Origin: Verrucomicrobiaceae bacterium E54
GTDB taxonomy: Bacteria; Verrucomicrobiota; Verrucomicrobiia; Verrucomicrobiales; Akkermansiaceae
Reading direction: 5' to 3'
Assembly: GCA_022548915.1 (NCBI GenBank)
Contig: JAKZES010000001.1
Coordinates: 186,001 to 250,000, forward strand
DNA: 64,000 bases
Shown here: one piece after another, positions 9,501 through 15,795 of the stretch
Numbering within the stretch: the first letter of the stretch is position 1
Layout of the letters: each line of letters begins with the position of its first letter
Translations under genes and position numbers: made by a program
The notes under the pieces: model-generated
The model's database searches: none
What the model was told of the DNA's origin: nothing
What the model saw: the letters and a program-made list of their open reading frames with translations, nothing else

Positions 9501-9944
9501 ATCCGCGACGACCTCAAGGGCCTCGGCGAACTCACCGTCAGCGGTTCCGCCAAGTCGCCCGACCTCGCCATCAACGCCCGCTGGGGATACGCCGGCCAGA
9601 ACGGTGTCACCATGCCCGGCCCCGGCAAGGTTGCCTCAGGCACTCGCGGCGAGGGTTTCCTCGACATTCACCTCAACGCCACCACCCGCTGGAAGGATGT
9701 TCCCGAGGGAGTCTGGACTTACACCCTCGGCGGCTATCAGGTGCTCAAGAAGTGGCTCAGCTACCGCGAGCTAGCCCTCCTCGGCCGCCCGCTCACCACC
9801 GACGAGGCCCAGCAATTCACCCACCACGTCCGCCGCATCGCCAGCATCCTCGCCCTCCATCCCTCACTCGACGCCCACTACCGGGGGACGACCGGGAATT
9901 CGAACTCTTCCTCCGCGTCATCACCGTCAGCCTCGAAGCCATGA
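6519..9944 (+). CDS. Fused restriction-modification enzyme (type ISP/IIG-like), frameshifted near 3' end
   Basis: 1,141 aa as read. The N-terminus has a PD-(D/E)XK nuclease pattern: GIPDGGLF near residue 55 and GVIEVKPL near residue 90. The central N6-adenine methyltransferase has motif I DPCCGTGAYL near residue 388 and motif IV GNPPY near residue 510. The C-terminal third resembles the specificity domain of LlaBIII/LlaGI-type (type ISP) enzymes, but the helicase of true type ISP enzymes is absent, so a IIG-like single-chain enzyme is more likely. The last ~14 residues are a Ser-rich run (NSNSSSASSPSASKP) typical of an out-of-frame tail. Adding one G to the G5 run at 9883-9887 restores a natural-looking end (EFELFLRVITVSLEAMKIVN...) stopping at 9982. 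Bases 8640-9230 are visibly poorer in GC, as expected for an exchanged specificity region. Confidence 0.85.
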   Translation: MHPVAEYFNALHASLGAGTPETSGYPALANLLNAVGETLKPKISAVIHPANTGSGIPDGGLFSTKDLKKHGADAPSLFDKLKPERGVIEVKPLDKDLSAFESGEQVRNYLEAYGQILLTNYRSFALWSLKGGKPERGEYYHFAPSENEFWTKAHALRADPKHPEYERFWQFLRRALLSNARIANPQDLAAFLASYAREARARVEIAPMGTLEPVKKALTEALGVRFEGEKGSHFFQSTLIQTLFYGIFSAWVLWHESHPKPADRFQWRLSAQHLGLPILRTLFVQLAGDPKKVRALNIEEVLDWTEECLARVDRASFFARYDMGEAVQYFYEPFLAEFDPELRKDFGVWYTPPEIVRYMVGSVDAVLRENFDLSDGLADPSVIVLDPCCGTGAYLVETLRLIYDRLVEGYGKAQAALKIREVAKQRLYGFELLPAPYVVAHLQIDLLLTRWGAELNHDQDERAGVFLTNALTGWVPVKHPKDEILFSEFADERDQADQVKQKEQILVILGNPPYDGYAGVAIEEERALSQAYRTTKEAPAPQGQGLNDLYIRFFRMAERRIAEGVPEHDDPKPGPPRDDARGIVCFISNYSWLDGLSHPGMRERFMEVFDSIKIDCLNGDKYKTGKKTPDGKPDPSIFSTEKTAVGIQVGTAIALLERRPEGSPTPSPFDESVYQPRAELQFRHWWGKNKRAEIVEALEKQVEWRSLKPSLKFGLAMLPVGVREDYTDWPQLVQLLPRSFPGVKTSRDDAVVSISREALESRFAAYQDSSISDQEVGRRFAPLFQSTKTFNPSDARKKLLEMVPDGAIEILPYAYRPFDVRSVAWEGGAILLDRPRPDYRKQLSPSNLWLSATQRNRKEDFYCPQVTRCLADHHIVESNVGMFPLYLCPDEEGAETSAHLDLFEPTGPQPNLTDFAKDYLVGLKCEPEDLFFHIVGILHAPAYREENGGALRQDWPRIPLPADAATLKSGAALGRQLAALLDPEIPVPGVTDLKIRDDLKGLGELTVSGSAKSPDLAINARWGYAGQNGVTMPGPGKVASGTRGEGFLDIHLNATTRWKDVPEGVWTYTLGGYQVLKKWLSYRELALLGRPLTTDEAQQFTHHVRRIASILALHPSLDAHYRGTTGNSNSSSASSPSASKP

Positions 9945-10025
9945 AGATTGTCAACGGCTTGCCGAAGCTGGAGATTGATTGAATCCCCGCTCGCGTGCTG
10001 CGCCGGTAGCGACCAGATTTGTCCC

Positions 10026-11219
10026 ATGACGCCCGACGAACTCAAGACCCTGATCCAATCCGGTGAAGCGGATCGCGTTGAAGTGACCCGTGCGACGACG
10101 GACACGAACAAGTTTCGCGAGGCGATCTGCTCGTTTTCGAACGACATGGGCGGCCGTGGTTTGCCAGGGTATCTGATCATTGGAATCGACGAGAATAATG
10201 CCGACTTTCGTCTCCCTATTACCGATGATCTGATGCAGCAATTCGCTTCGTATCGCTCGGATGGCCAGGTGATGCCGCTGCCTGTGCTGCACGTGGAGAA
10301 AGTGGAGCACCCGGATGGAAGGGGTGAGGTGTTGGTGGTCGAGGTGAAGCCCCACGACATGCCGCCGGTGCGGTTCAAAGGGCGAGTCCACGTTCGCGTG
10401 GGTCCGCGGAAGGATACCGCGAGCGAAACGGAGGAACGGGTGTTGATGGAACGGCGGGCAGCTAATTTTCCGACCTTTGACGCGACACCCTGTCCTGAGG
10501 GTGAACTCGAACGGCTCGACCTCGAAACGTTTCGGCAGACCTACCGTCCGGCTGCGGTAGCGGACGAGGTGATTGCGGAGAACCACCGCGATTTGAAGGA
10601 GCAGCTTGCAGCTCTGCGGTTCTACAATCTCAGGCGGGACTGCCCGACGAACGCCGGGATGCTGGTATTGGCCTATGATCCGCTGGACCTTTTCCCGGGA
10701 GCCAAGGTGCAGTTCGTTCAGTTCGACGGACCTGGGTTGGACGACACGCCGCTCGCTGAGAAGACCTTTGCAGGCAATTTGATCACGCTTCTGGCGGAGT
10801 TGGAGACCTTCCTGAAAGGGCGCTTCACGCAGCGGTATGTTCCGGTTTCCGAGCTGCGGGAGGTTGCCGCGTATGACTATCCGCCGGATGCGGTCAGAGA
10901 ATTGTTGATGAACGCGATTCTCCACCGCGACTACCAGTCCACAAGTCCGGTCCGCTTGTATCAGTTCAGCGACAGGTTGGAGATCCAGAATCCGGGAGGC
11001 CTCTACGGAGAAGCTTCGCAGGAGAATTTTCCCAGAGTAAACAGCTACCGTAATCCGATCATCGGGGAAGCGATGCACGTCCTCGGGTACGTAAACCGTT
11101 TCGGCCGGGGCGTGGCCCGGGCGAGACGCGCCATTGAGGAGAATGGAAGTCCGGAGCTGCGGTTTGAGTTTGAAACGCACCACTTTCTGGCGGTCATTCC
11201 GAAACATCCTGCCTTATGA
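10026..11219 (+). CDS. Schlafen AlbA_2 / RecG-like putative DNA-binding protein
   Basis: 397 aa from the ATG at 10026. An upstream in-frame extension exists but overlaps the frame-restored end of the previous gene. The N-terminal ~130 residues match the AlbA_2 (Schlafen) fold: EADRVEVTRATTDTNKFREAICSFSNDM, then GYLIIGIDENN. Many family members have a V-E-(F/W)-K-R motif; here the K is replaced (VEVTRA). The C-terminal part (AAYDYPPDAVRELLMNAILHRDYQ, IQNPGGL) is the HATPase-like domain seen in proteins annotated as RecG-like putative transcription regulators. In other bacteria such proteins occur both as regulators and in defence loci. The stop overlaps the ParA start (ATGA, 11216-11219), so the two are translationally coupled. 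Confidence 0.85.
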   Translation: MTPDELKTLIQSGEADRVEVTRATTDTNKFREAICSFSNDMGGRGLPGYLIIGIDENNADFRLPITDDLMQQFASYRSDGQVMPLPVLHVEKVEHPDGRGEVLVVEVKPHDMPPVRFKGRVHVRVGPRKDTASETEERVLMERRAANFPTFDATPCPEGELERLDLETFRQTYRPAAVADEVIAENHRDLKEQLAALRFYNLRRDCPTNAGMLVLAYDPLDLFPGAKVQFVQFDGPGLDDTPLAEKTFAGNLITLLAELETFLKGRFTQRYVPVSELREVAAYDYPPDAVRELLMNAILHRDYQSTSPVRLYQFSDRLEIQNPGGLYGEASQENFPRVNSYRNPIIGEAMHVLGYVNRFGRGVARARRAIEENGSPELRFEFETHHFLAVIPKHPAL

Positions 11220-12247
11220 AGACACTGGCCTTTTTCAACAACAAGGGTGGCGTGGGAAAGACCACGCTCGTCTATCACCTGGCGTGGATGCTGTGGGACA
11301 TGGGGAAGCGGGTGCTGGTGGCGGACCTTGACCCGCAGGCCAACGTCACGTCGATGTTTCTCTCGGAGTCTGATTTGGAAACGCTTTGGGATCCTGATGT
11401 CGACAGCAAGCAGAGCATCATGGCCCCGATCGAGCCCTTGATCCGTGGCCTCGGCGATATCGGCCCGGCTCCGTGCCATCGCATCCGCGAAGGGCTCCGT
11501 CTTCTGCCCGGCGACCTGAGTCTTTCGAGCTTCGAGTCGAAGCTGTCGGATTCGTGGGGCAAGTGTCTGGATCGAGACGAGGCTGCGTTCCGGGTGACGA
11601 GTGCTTTCCACCGTTTGACCAAGGAGGCTGGCAAGGAGTTCGAGGCGGATGTTGTGCTGATCGATGTCGGGCCGAATTTCGGAGCGTTGAACCGGGCGGC
11701 GCTCATTTCGGCGGATGCCGTGGTGGTGCCGCTCGCGCCAGATCTGTTTTCGATCCAGGGATTGCGCAACCTCGGGCCGACGCTCAAACGTTGGCGTGAG
11801 GAGTGGAACGAGCGGCTTACGAAGAACCCGGAGCCTACGCTGGACTTGCCGTCTGGCACGATGTCGCCGCTTGGGTATGTGGTGCTGCAGTTCGGTATCC
11901 GCGACAGCCGCCCGGTTAAGGCCTATGACAAGTGGTCAAAGAAGATTCCCTCGACCTTCCACGACTTCGTGATCGGCTCACCCGAGCAGTCTGAGCTTGG
12001 TTACGAAGAGGACGGCCATTGTCTGGCGCTGCTGAAGCACTACAGAAGCCTTATGCCGATGGCGATGGAGGCCCGCAAGCCGATCTTCCACCTCAAGGCA
12101 GCGGATGGGGCGATCGGCGCGCACACTTACAGCGTGAAGGATTGCGAGCAGGACTTCCGGCAGCTTGCGATGCGCATTCTCGACCGACTTGATGGCGTCG
12201 TGGTTGGTGGCGCTTTCCCGCATGCTGCGGGAAGCATGGGTGAATGA
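11216..12247 (+). CDS. ParA/MinD-family ATPase
   Basis: 343 aa. The N-terminus MKTLAFFNNKGGVGKTTLVYHLAW carries the deviant Walker A box KGGVGKTT at residues 10-17. DLDPQANVTSMF follows, and the Walker B-like strand is DVVLIDVGPNFGALNRAAL. The segment ADAVVVPLAPDLFSIQGLRN is typical of ParA ATPases. These proteins move cargo or partition DNA by ATP-dependent dimerisation. No ParB follows; the next gene is an unrecognised protein, so a partition role is not supported. It overlaps the AlbA_2 gene by 4 bp. Placement behind a restriction-modification gene suggests a defence or genome-maintenance module. Function beyond ATPase is inference. Confidence 0.88.
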   Translation: MKTLAFFNNKGGVGKTTLVYHLAWMLWDMGKRVLVADLDPQANVTSMFLSESDLETLWDPDVDSKQSIMAPIEPLIRGLGDIGPAPCHRIREGLRLLPGDLSLSSFESKLSDSWGKCLDRDEAAFRVTSAFHRLTKEAGKEFEADVVLIDVGPNFGALNRAALISADAVVVPLAPDLFSIQGLRNLGPTLKRWREEWNERLTKNPEPTLDLPSGTMSPLGYVVLQFGIRDSRPVKAYDKWSKKIPSTFHDFVIGSPEQSELGYEEDGHCLALLKHYRSLMPMAMEARKPIFHLKAADGAIGAHTYSVKDCEQDFRQLAMRILDRLDGVVVGGAFPHAAGSMGE

Positions 12248-12281
12248 AAACCGGATTTGGGGGTCTTCGGAATTGGCTGCC

Positions 12282-13022
12282 ATGACCAAGAATGAAGTTG
12301 TCTATCAGTGTTTGATCGACCCCTTAGACAAGAGGGTCGTTTTTCAAGGAGAAGAGCTGATGGAAGGGCGTTATCTGCTAGACTGTGGCAACGAGCTGAT
12401 CGAGAGCTGGGGGAGCGGGCAACTTCCACTGATGGAGGAAGGTGAGACGAGGACGCTGGACTACTACTATGCGACCAGCCGAATACGACCACACCGTTCC
12501 GTAGCGACCTTCACCAAAGGTCCGTTTAGTACTGAGCGGAGGGTGACTGGTAGTTCTGAAGCCGGATTTGCGAAGGACATCCCATACGTGTATGGGTTCG
12601 ACGGGTGCCGACCTGCAAGCTACAACGAGTTTCCACTTCCTGAGAAAGTTCCTGGCTACCTCTCGAAACAGTATTTCTACGATGAGAAGGCAATCAAGCT
12701 GGCGCGAGCCGCGTGCGTCGAAGAACTGAGGTCCGCCGTTGCCCTGGGCTTCGGCCCGGAATCAATCTTGAGTCTGTTGACCCGGTTGGAGGACTTGGTC
12801 GGCTCGACTGGGGGGCGAGGGCTGCATCCACACCCCGTGCCGTTCTTCGGCGATAGTGAAGAGGAGGGCGCTGTTTTGCTTCTGGATCTGGCGCTATTTG
12901 CGATTTTGAACAAATCGAATCATGCTGGGCTTCCGGCCGATGTCATTCGAGCGCACAAGGAGCGGAGAGAAAGATCCGATATTCATGATCATGAGCTTCG
13001 CCAGTTACTGGCCTCGATCTAG
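12282..13022 (+). CDS. Unknown protein, partner of ParA-like gene
   Basis: 246 aa from the ATG at 12282; a GTG at 12240, overlapping the ParA stop, is an alternative start adding 14 residues. There is no signal peptide or membrane segment. The N-terminal half is acidic and aromatic (ELIESWGSGQLPL, RTLDYYYATSRIRP). The C-terminal half looks helical (KLARAACVEELRSAVALGFG) with a hydrophobic helix EGAVLLLDLALFAILNKS and a charged end RAHKERRERSDIHDHELRQL. I recognise no family. Its codon use is more AT-rich than that of surrounding genes, which suggests recent acquisition. It is the last gene of the four-gene block starting at 6519. Confidence 0.7.
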   Translation: MTKNEVVYQCLIDPLDKRVVFQGEELMEGRYLLDCGNELIESWGSGQLPLMEEGETRTLDYYYATSRIRPHRSVATFTKGPFSTERRVTGSSEAGFAKDIPYVYGFDGCRPASYNEFPLPEKVPGYLSKQYFYDEKAIKLARAACVEELRSAVALGFGPESILSLLTRLEDLVGSTGGRGLHPHPVPFFGDSEEEGAVLLLDLALFAILNKSNHAGLPADVIRAHKERRERSDIHDHELRQLLASI

Positions 13023-13127
13023 GCGGTATCAGCAGCATCGAGACATTTGCATGCTTGGAATTGCCCCCGTGTGCGGCCGGAACTTCCCGGGCGTGTGTTG
13101 ATGGCCGATAACCCATCGTGAGACTCA

Positions 13128-14054
13128 ATGAACGGGTTGCCTTTCCCTTCAGTCGTGGCGGCAAGCTGGTGGCAGGTGATCGCGGTTCCGGCGGCGGAGG
13201 TGCTGGTCGGGGCGGTGGTTCTGGGGCTGCTGGTGTATTTCGGCAGCCATTCGAGAAGGTGGTGGCGGAAGCGGTATCGCGAACCGTTTCACGAGGGGAT
13301 CCTGCGACCACCGGGTTGGGGCTGCCTCGAAAGGCGGGAGGATGCGTTGATGGAGACCACGGGCCTGGCGGTCGGCATGATGATTCTCGCGATGCTGTTG
13401 CCGTTTGTTGTTTTCACCGGAAAGCCGTTCGCTTGGGTGGGTGTCGTGTTGGCGGGCGTGCCGACGGGATGGTTCGGCTTCCGGCGGATCCGGAAGCTGA
13501 TCGGTCGCGCGCGGACCGAGCGGCTCGGCTTCCTCGGCGAGTGTGTGGTGGCGGAGGCGCTGGCCCCGCTGGCGGCGAAGGGCTGGCGGGTGTTCCACGA
13601 TTTGCCGATGGAGGTGGATGGGAAGCCCTTCAACATCGACCACGTGGCGGTTGGGCCGGGCGGGGTGTGGGCGATCGAAACGAAGAGCTTTTCGAAGTCG
13701 AAGCTGGTGGAGAAGGGTGGCGACTCGCTGCGGGTGGAGGGCGAGGTCGTGGTCCTGCCGGACGGGCGGAGGAGTCAGGCGCTCAAGCAGGCGCGGGGTG
13801 CTGCAAGGGCCTTGCAGGTGCGTTGCAACGGGGCGGAAGCGCCGGTGAAGTTCGTCGAGCCGCTGGTGGTGTTGCCGGGGTGGACGGTGAACTACCCGAA
13901 GGGTGCGGCTCCGCAGATCCGGGATCCGCGGAATGTGGTGGCCTTTCTGGAGGGGCGGGAGCGGGTGATGGACGACGCGGCGGTGGAGAAGGTCGCCGCG
14001 AAGCTGGAGGAGTGGTGCCGGGTGCTGCGGTTTGAGGCCAAAGATGCGGGCTGA
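13128..14054 (+). CDS. NERD-domain membrane protein
   Basis: 308 aa. Two hydrophobic regions occur near residues 12-40 (VIAVPAAEVLVGAVVLGLLVYF) and 78-115 (VGMMILAMLLPFVVFTG, VGVVLAGVPTGWFGF). A NERD (nuclease-related) domain follows at about 125-245: RTERLGFLGECVVAEAL, FHDLPM, and the PD-(D/E)XK-like core FNIDHVAVGPGGVWAIETKSF, in which D, E and K are all present. It may be a membrane-tethered nuclease or DNA-binding protein. It sits 105 bp after the putative defence block but need not belong to it. The start ATG at 13128 is preceded by a GTG in another frame. The stop lies inside a hairpin. Confidence 0.82.
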   Translation: MNGLPFPSVVAASWWQVIAVPAAEVLVGAVVLGLLVYFGSHSRRWWRKRYREPFHEGILRPPGWGCLERREDALMETTGLAVGMMILAMLLPFVVFTGKPFAWVGVVLAGVPTGWFGFRRIRKLIGRARTERLGFLGECVVAEALAPLAAKGWRVFHDLPMEVDGKPFNIDHVAVGPGGVWAIETKSFSKSKLVEKGGDSLRVEGEVVVLPDGRRSQALKQARGAARALQVRCNGAEAPVKFVEPLVVLPGWTVNYPKGAAPQIRDPRNVVAFLEGRERVMDDAAVEKVAAKLEEWCRVLRFEAKDAG

Positions 14055-14092
14055 AGCCCGCGGTCCGTTTGGCGGCGTTCGGCAGGATGCCG
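14046..14092. repeat. Twin hairpins between convergent NERD and Fur-family genes
   Basis: 14046-14061 (gcgggc-tgaa-gcccgc) overlaps the NERD stop codon, and 14080-14092 (cggca-gga-tgccg) follows. The first hairpin shares its stem type and TGAA loop with 4854-4895. The element ends 9 bp before the stop of the converging Fur-family gene. Confidence 0.5.
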
Positions 14093-14101
14093 GCGCTCCC
14101 C

Positions 14102-14602
14102 TCACCGCTTCCGCACCGGGAGGCGCTTGCGGGAGAGGCGGGCTTCGATGAGGGAGGGGCAGCTGCCCTTGGTGCGGAGCTGCTCGCAGCAGGCCTCGAT
14201 CTTGATCGACTGGCGCTTGGGCCGGAAGCCGAGGCGGCGGGTGAGGCAGTCGTTGAGCAGTTCGAGGTGCGAGTCCTCGAACTCGATCACCTTGCCGCAA
14301 TCGACACAGACGAGGTGGTTGTGGGTCGGCTTGTCGAGGAAGTTGGGGTCGTAGGTCTTGAGGTCGCCACCGAGGTCGATCTCCTGCAGCAGGCCGGCCT
14401 CCACCAGCAGGGCGATGGTGCGGTAAACGGTCGCCCGGGAGGCGTTGATGTTCTTCCGCCGGACGCGGTCGAAGAGTTCTTCGGAGGTGAAGTGCTCGTC
14501 CTCGGCGAAGGCGAGCTGGACGATGGCCTCGCGCTGCGGCGTGCGACGCATGCCCTTGCGGCGAATGAAATCGTCGAGCTTGGCGGTCGCCGCGTCGTCC
14601 AT
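14102..14602 (-). CDS. Fur-family metalloregulator
   Basis: 166 aa. The N-terminal winged helix carries RRTPQREAIVQLAF and NINASRATVYRTIALLVEAGLL, the recognition helix typical of Fur/PerR/Zur. The metal-sensing region is THNHLVCVDCGKVIEF, with the structural CxxC. A second cysteine group is CCEQLRTKGSC, an unusual Cys-Cys-x8-Cys rather than a simple CxxC. It represses genes when bound to a metal or senses peroxide; which metal cannot be read from sequence alone. The gene is single and divergent from a lipoprotein gene. The ATG at 14602 begins MDDAATAKLDDFIRRKGMRR. Confidence 0.92.
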   Translation of the reverse strand: MDDAATAKLDDFIRRKGMRRTPQREAIVQLAFAEDEHFTSEELFDRVRRKNINASRATVYRTIALLVEAGLLQEIDLGGDLKTYDPNFLDKPTHNHLVCVDCGKVIEFEDSHLELLNDCLTRRLGFRPKRQSIKIEACCEQLRTKGSCPSLIEARLSRKRLPVRKR

Positions 14603-14699
14603 GGCGGCAGGATAAGACCGCGGGGGCGGGGAGGTGAAGCTTTTCCCCGGGCCGGATTTCTCACGTCCGGTGACAAATCCGGGTTGGCAAGCGGTGTCG

Positions 14700-15173
14700 A
14701 TGCGCTTGAATGCGGGAGTGATTCAGATTGCCAGATGGCTGCCGATGCTGGTGGCGGGGGTGTTGTGCGGCTGTGGTTCGTCGGTGCTGGATGTGCGTCC
14801 GGTCCACATGAGGAATCTCGACATCGCGGATCCGGACCAGCCGCTGATCCGGGGCGAGCAGCGTCGGTTGCTCCATGGGGCGATCGGGGTGCGCGAGCAG
14901 GAGCAGCGGCTCGGCCACTACTACGTGGTGTTGTGGGAGGACGACTCCGCCGGCGACCCGGCGCGGGTGACCTTCGAATACCAGCAGGCGGGCACGGCGA
15001 GCCGCATCCTGCGCCAAGAGCAGAGCTTCGCCCCGGGCGCGACCTCCGGCCGGGCCGAGTTCCGCATCATCGGCGACGATTACCTCGAGGGCGGGCGGGT
15101 GCTGGCCTGGCGTTGCCGCTTGTTCCGGGGCGAACGCGAGGTCGCCAGCCGCCACTCATACCTGTGGGAATAG
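14700..15173 (+). CDS. Small lipoprotein, unknown
   Basis: 157 aa from the ATG at 14700, chosen because it opens a signal peptide (MRLNAGVIQIARWLPMLVAGVLCGC) with lipobox VLCGC or LCGC. The mature part is short and beta-rich: YYVVLWEDDSAGDPARVTFEYQQ, then FRIIGDDYLEGGRVLAWRC. It looks like a single beta-sandwich domain of an envelope lipoprotein. I do not recognise the family. It lies alone between the divergent Fur-family gene and the promoter of the STAS/phosphatase operon. Confidence 0.75.
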   Translation: MRLNAGVIQIARWLPMLVAGVLCGCGSSVLDVRPVHMRNLDIADPDQPLIRGEQRRLLHGAIGVREQEQRLGHYYVVLWEDDSAGDPARVTFEYQQAGTASRILRQEQSFAPGATSGRAEFRIIGDDYLEGGRVLAWRCRLFRGEREVASRHSYLWE

Positions 15174-15195
15174 GCGCAATTTGCGGCAAGGGCGG

Positions 15196-15225
15196 TTGAC
15201 CGCCAGCGGGCGCTGCGCCTAAGTT
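15196..15225 (+). promoter_or_regulatory. Possible promoter of STAS-phosphatase operon
   Basis: TTGACC at 15196-15201 is followed after 18 bases by TAAGTT at 15220-15225, about 40 bp upstream of the GTG start at 15265. The -35 is strong and the -10 weak. Confidence 0.4.
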
Positions 15226-15264
15226 ACGACGCAACCTCATTCGAGCGGAGACCTTCATCACACC

Positions 15265-15795
15265 GTGGACAAGGACATCGGCATCACGTTCGGGATTTTC
15301 GACGGCTTCACCTGGATCCGTTGCGAGGGCAAGGGCTCATTTCTCCAGAGTCCGGCTCTCAAGGAGTGCGCCGGCCAACGCCGGGACGACGGGGAGAGGC
15401 ACTTCGTGATCGATCTCGAGGCCTGCACGGGCATGGACTCGACCTTCATGGGCTTCCTGGCCGGCCTCGCGGCGCGGGTGGGCCGGGAGAATGGCTGGGT
15501 GCAGGTGGCCCGGCCCGGCGACCGCAACCGCCAGTCCCTCGAGGATCTCGGTCTCGACTGCCTGCTGGAGATTTCCCCGCCCGAGGCCCCGTGGCGGGGA
15601 AGGATAGCCGAGATCCGCGGGGAGCTGAAGCCCTACGCGCCGAAGCGGCTGCCGAACATGAGCGAACGGGCACGCCACGTGCTTGAGGCCCACCGGGAGC
15701 TTGCCTCGACCAGCGAGGAGAACACCAAACGGTTCGCCAATGTGGTGCAGGTGCTGGAGAAGCAGGTTTCCGACTCGTCGGATGCCGACCGCTGA
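15265..15795 (+). CDS. STAS-domain anti-sigma-factor antagonist-like protein
   Basis: 176 aa with a GTG start. The first ~110 residues form a STAS domain: HFVIDLEACTGMDSTFMGFLAGLAARVG contains the D-S-T/S segment in which the conserved serine of SpoIIAA/RsbV proteins is phosphorylated. A basic linker (KPYAPKRLPNMSERARHV) leads into a helical, coiled-coil-like tail (LEAHRELASTSEENTKRFANVVQVLEKQV). It probably takes part in a partner-switching circuit, being dephosphorylated by the phosphatase encoded next; the two genes overlap by one base. No anti-sigma kinase is in the window. The pathway role is inference from family and neighbour. Confidence 0.85.
   Translation: MDKDIGITFGIFDGFTWIRCEGKGSFLQSPALKECAGQRRDDGERHFVIDLEACTGMDSTFMGFLAGLAARVGRENGWVQVARPGDRNRQSLEDLGLDCLLEISPPEAPWRGRIAEIRGELKPYAPKRLPNMSERARHVLEAHRELASTSEENTKRFANVVQVLEKQVSDSSDADR

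Noticed and set aside
10026-11207. Possible minus-strand gene opposite the AlbA_2 gene
   Set aside because: Sense frame has AlbA_2 and HRDY-type motifs and is coupled to the ParA gene; the opposite frame has none.
11216-12247. Plasmid or chromosome partition locus
   Set aside because: ParA-like ATPase is present but there is no ParB, no iterons and no parS-like palindromes nearby.
13118-14035. Alternative plus-strand frame starting with GTG over the NERD gene
   Set aside because: Gly/Arg-rich shadow composition; the frame from 13128 has membrane helices and the NERD core.
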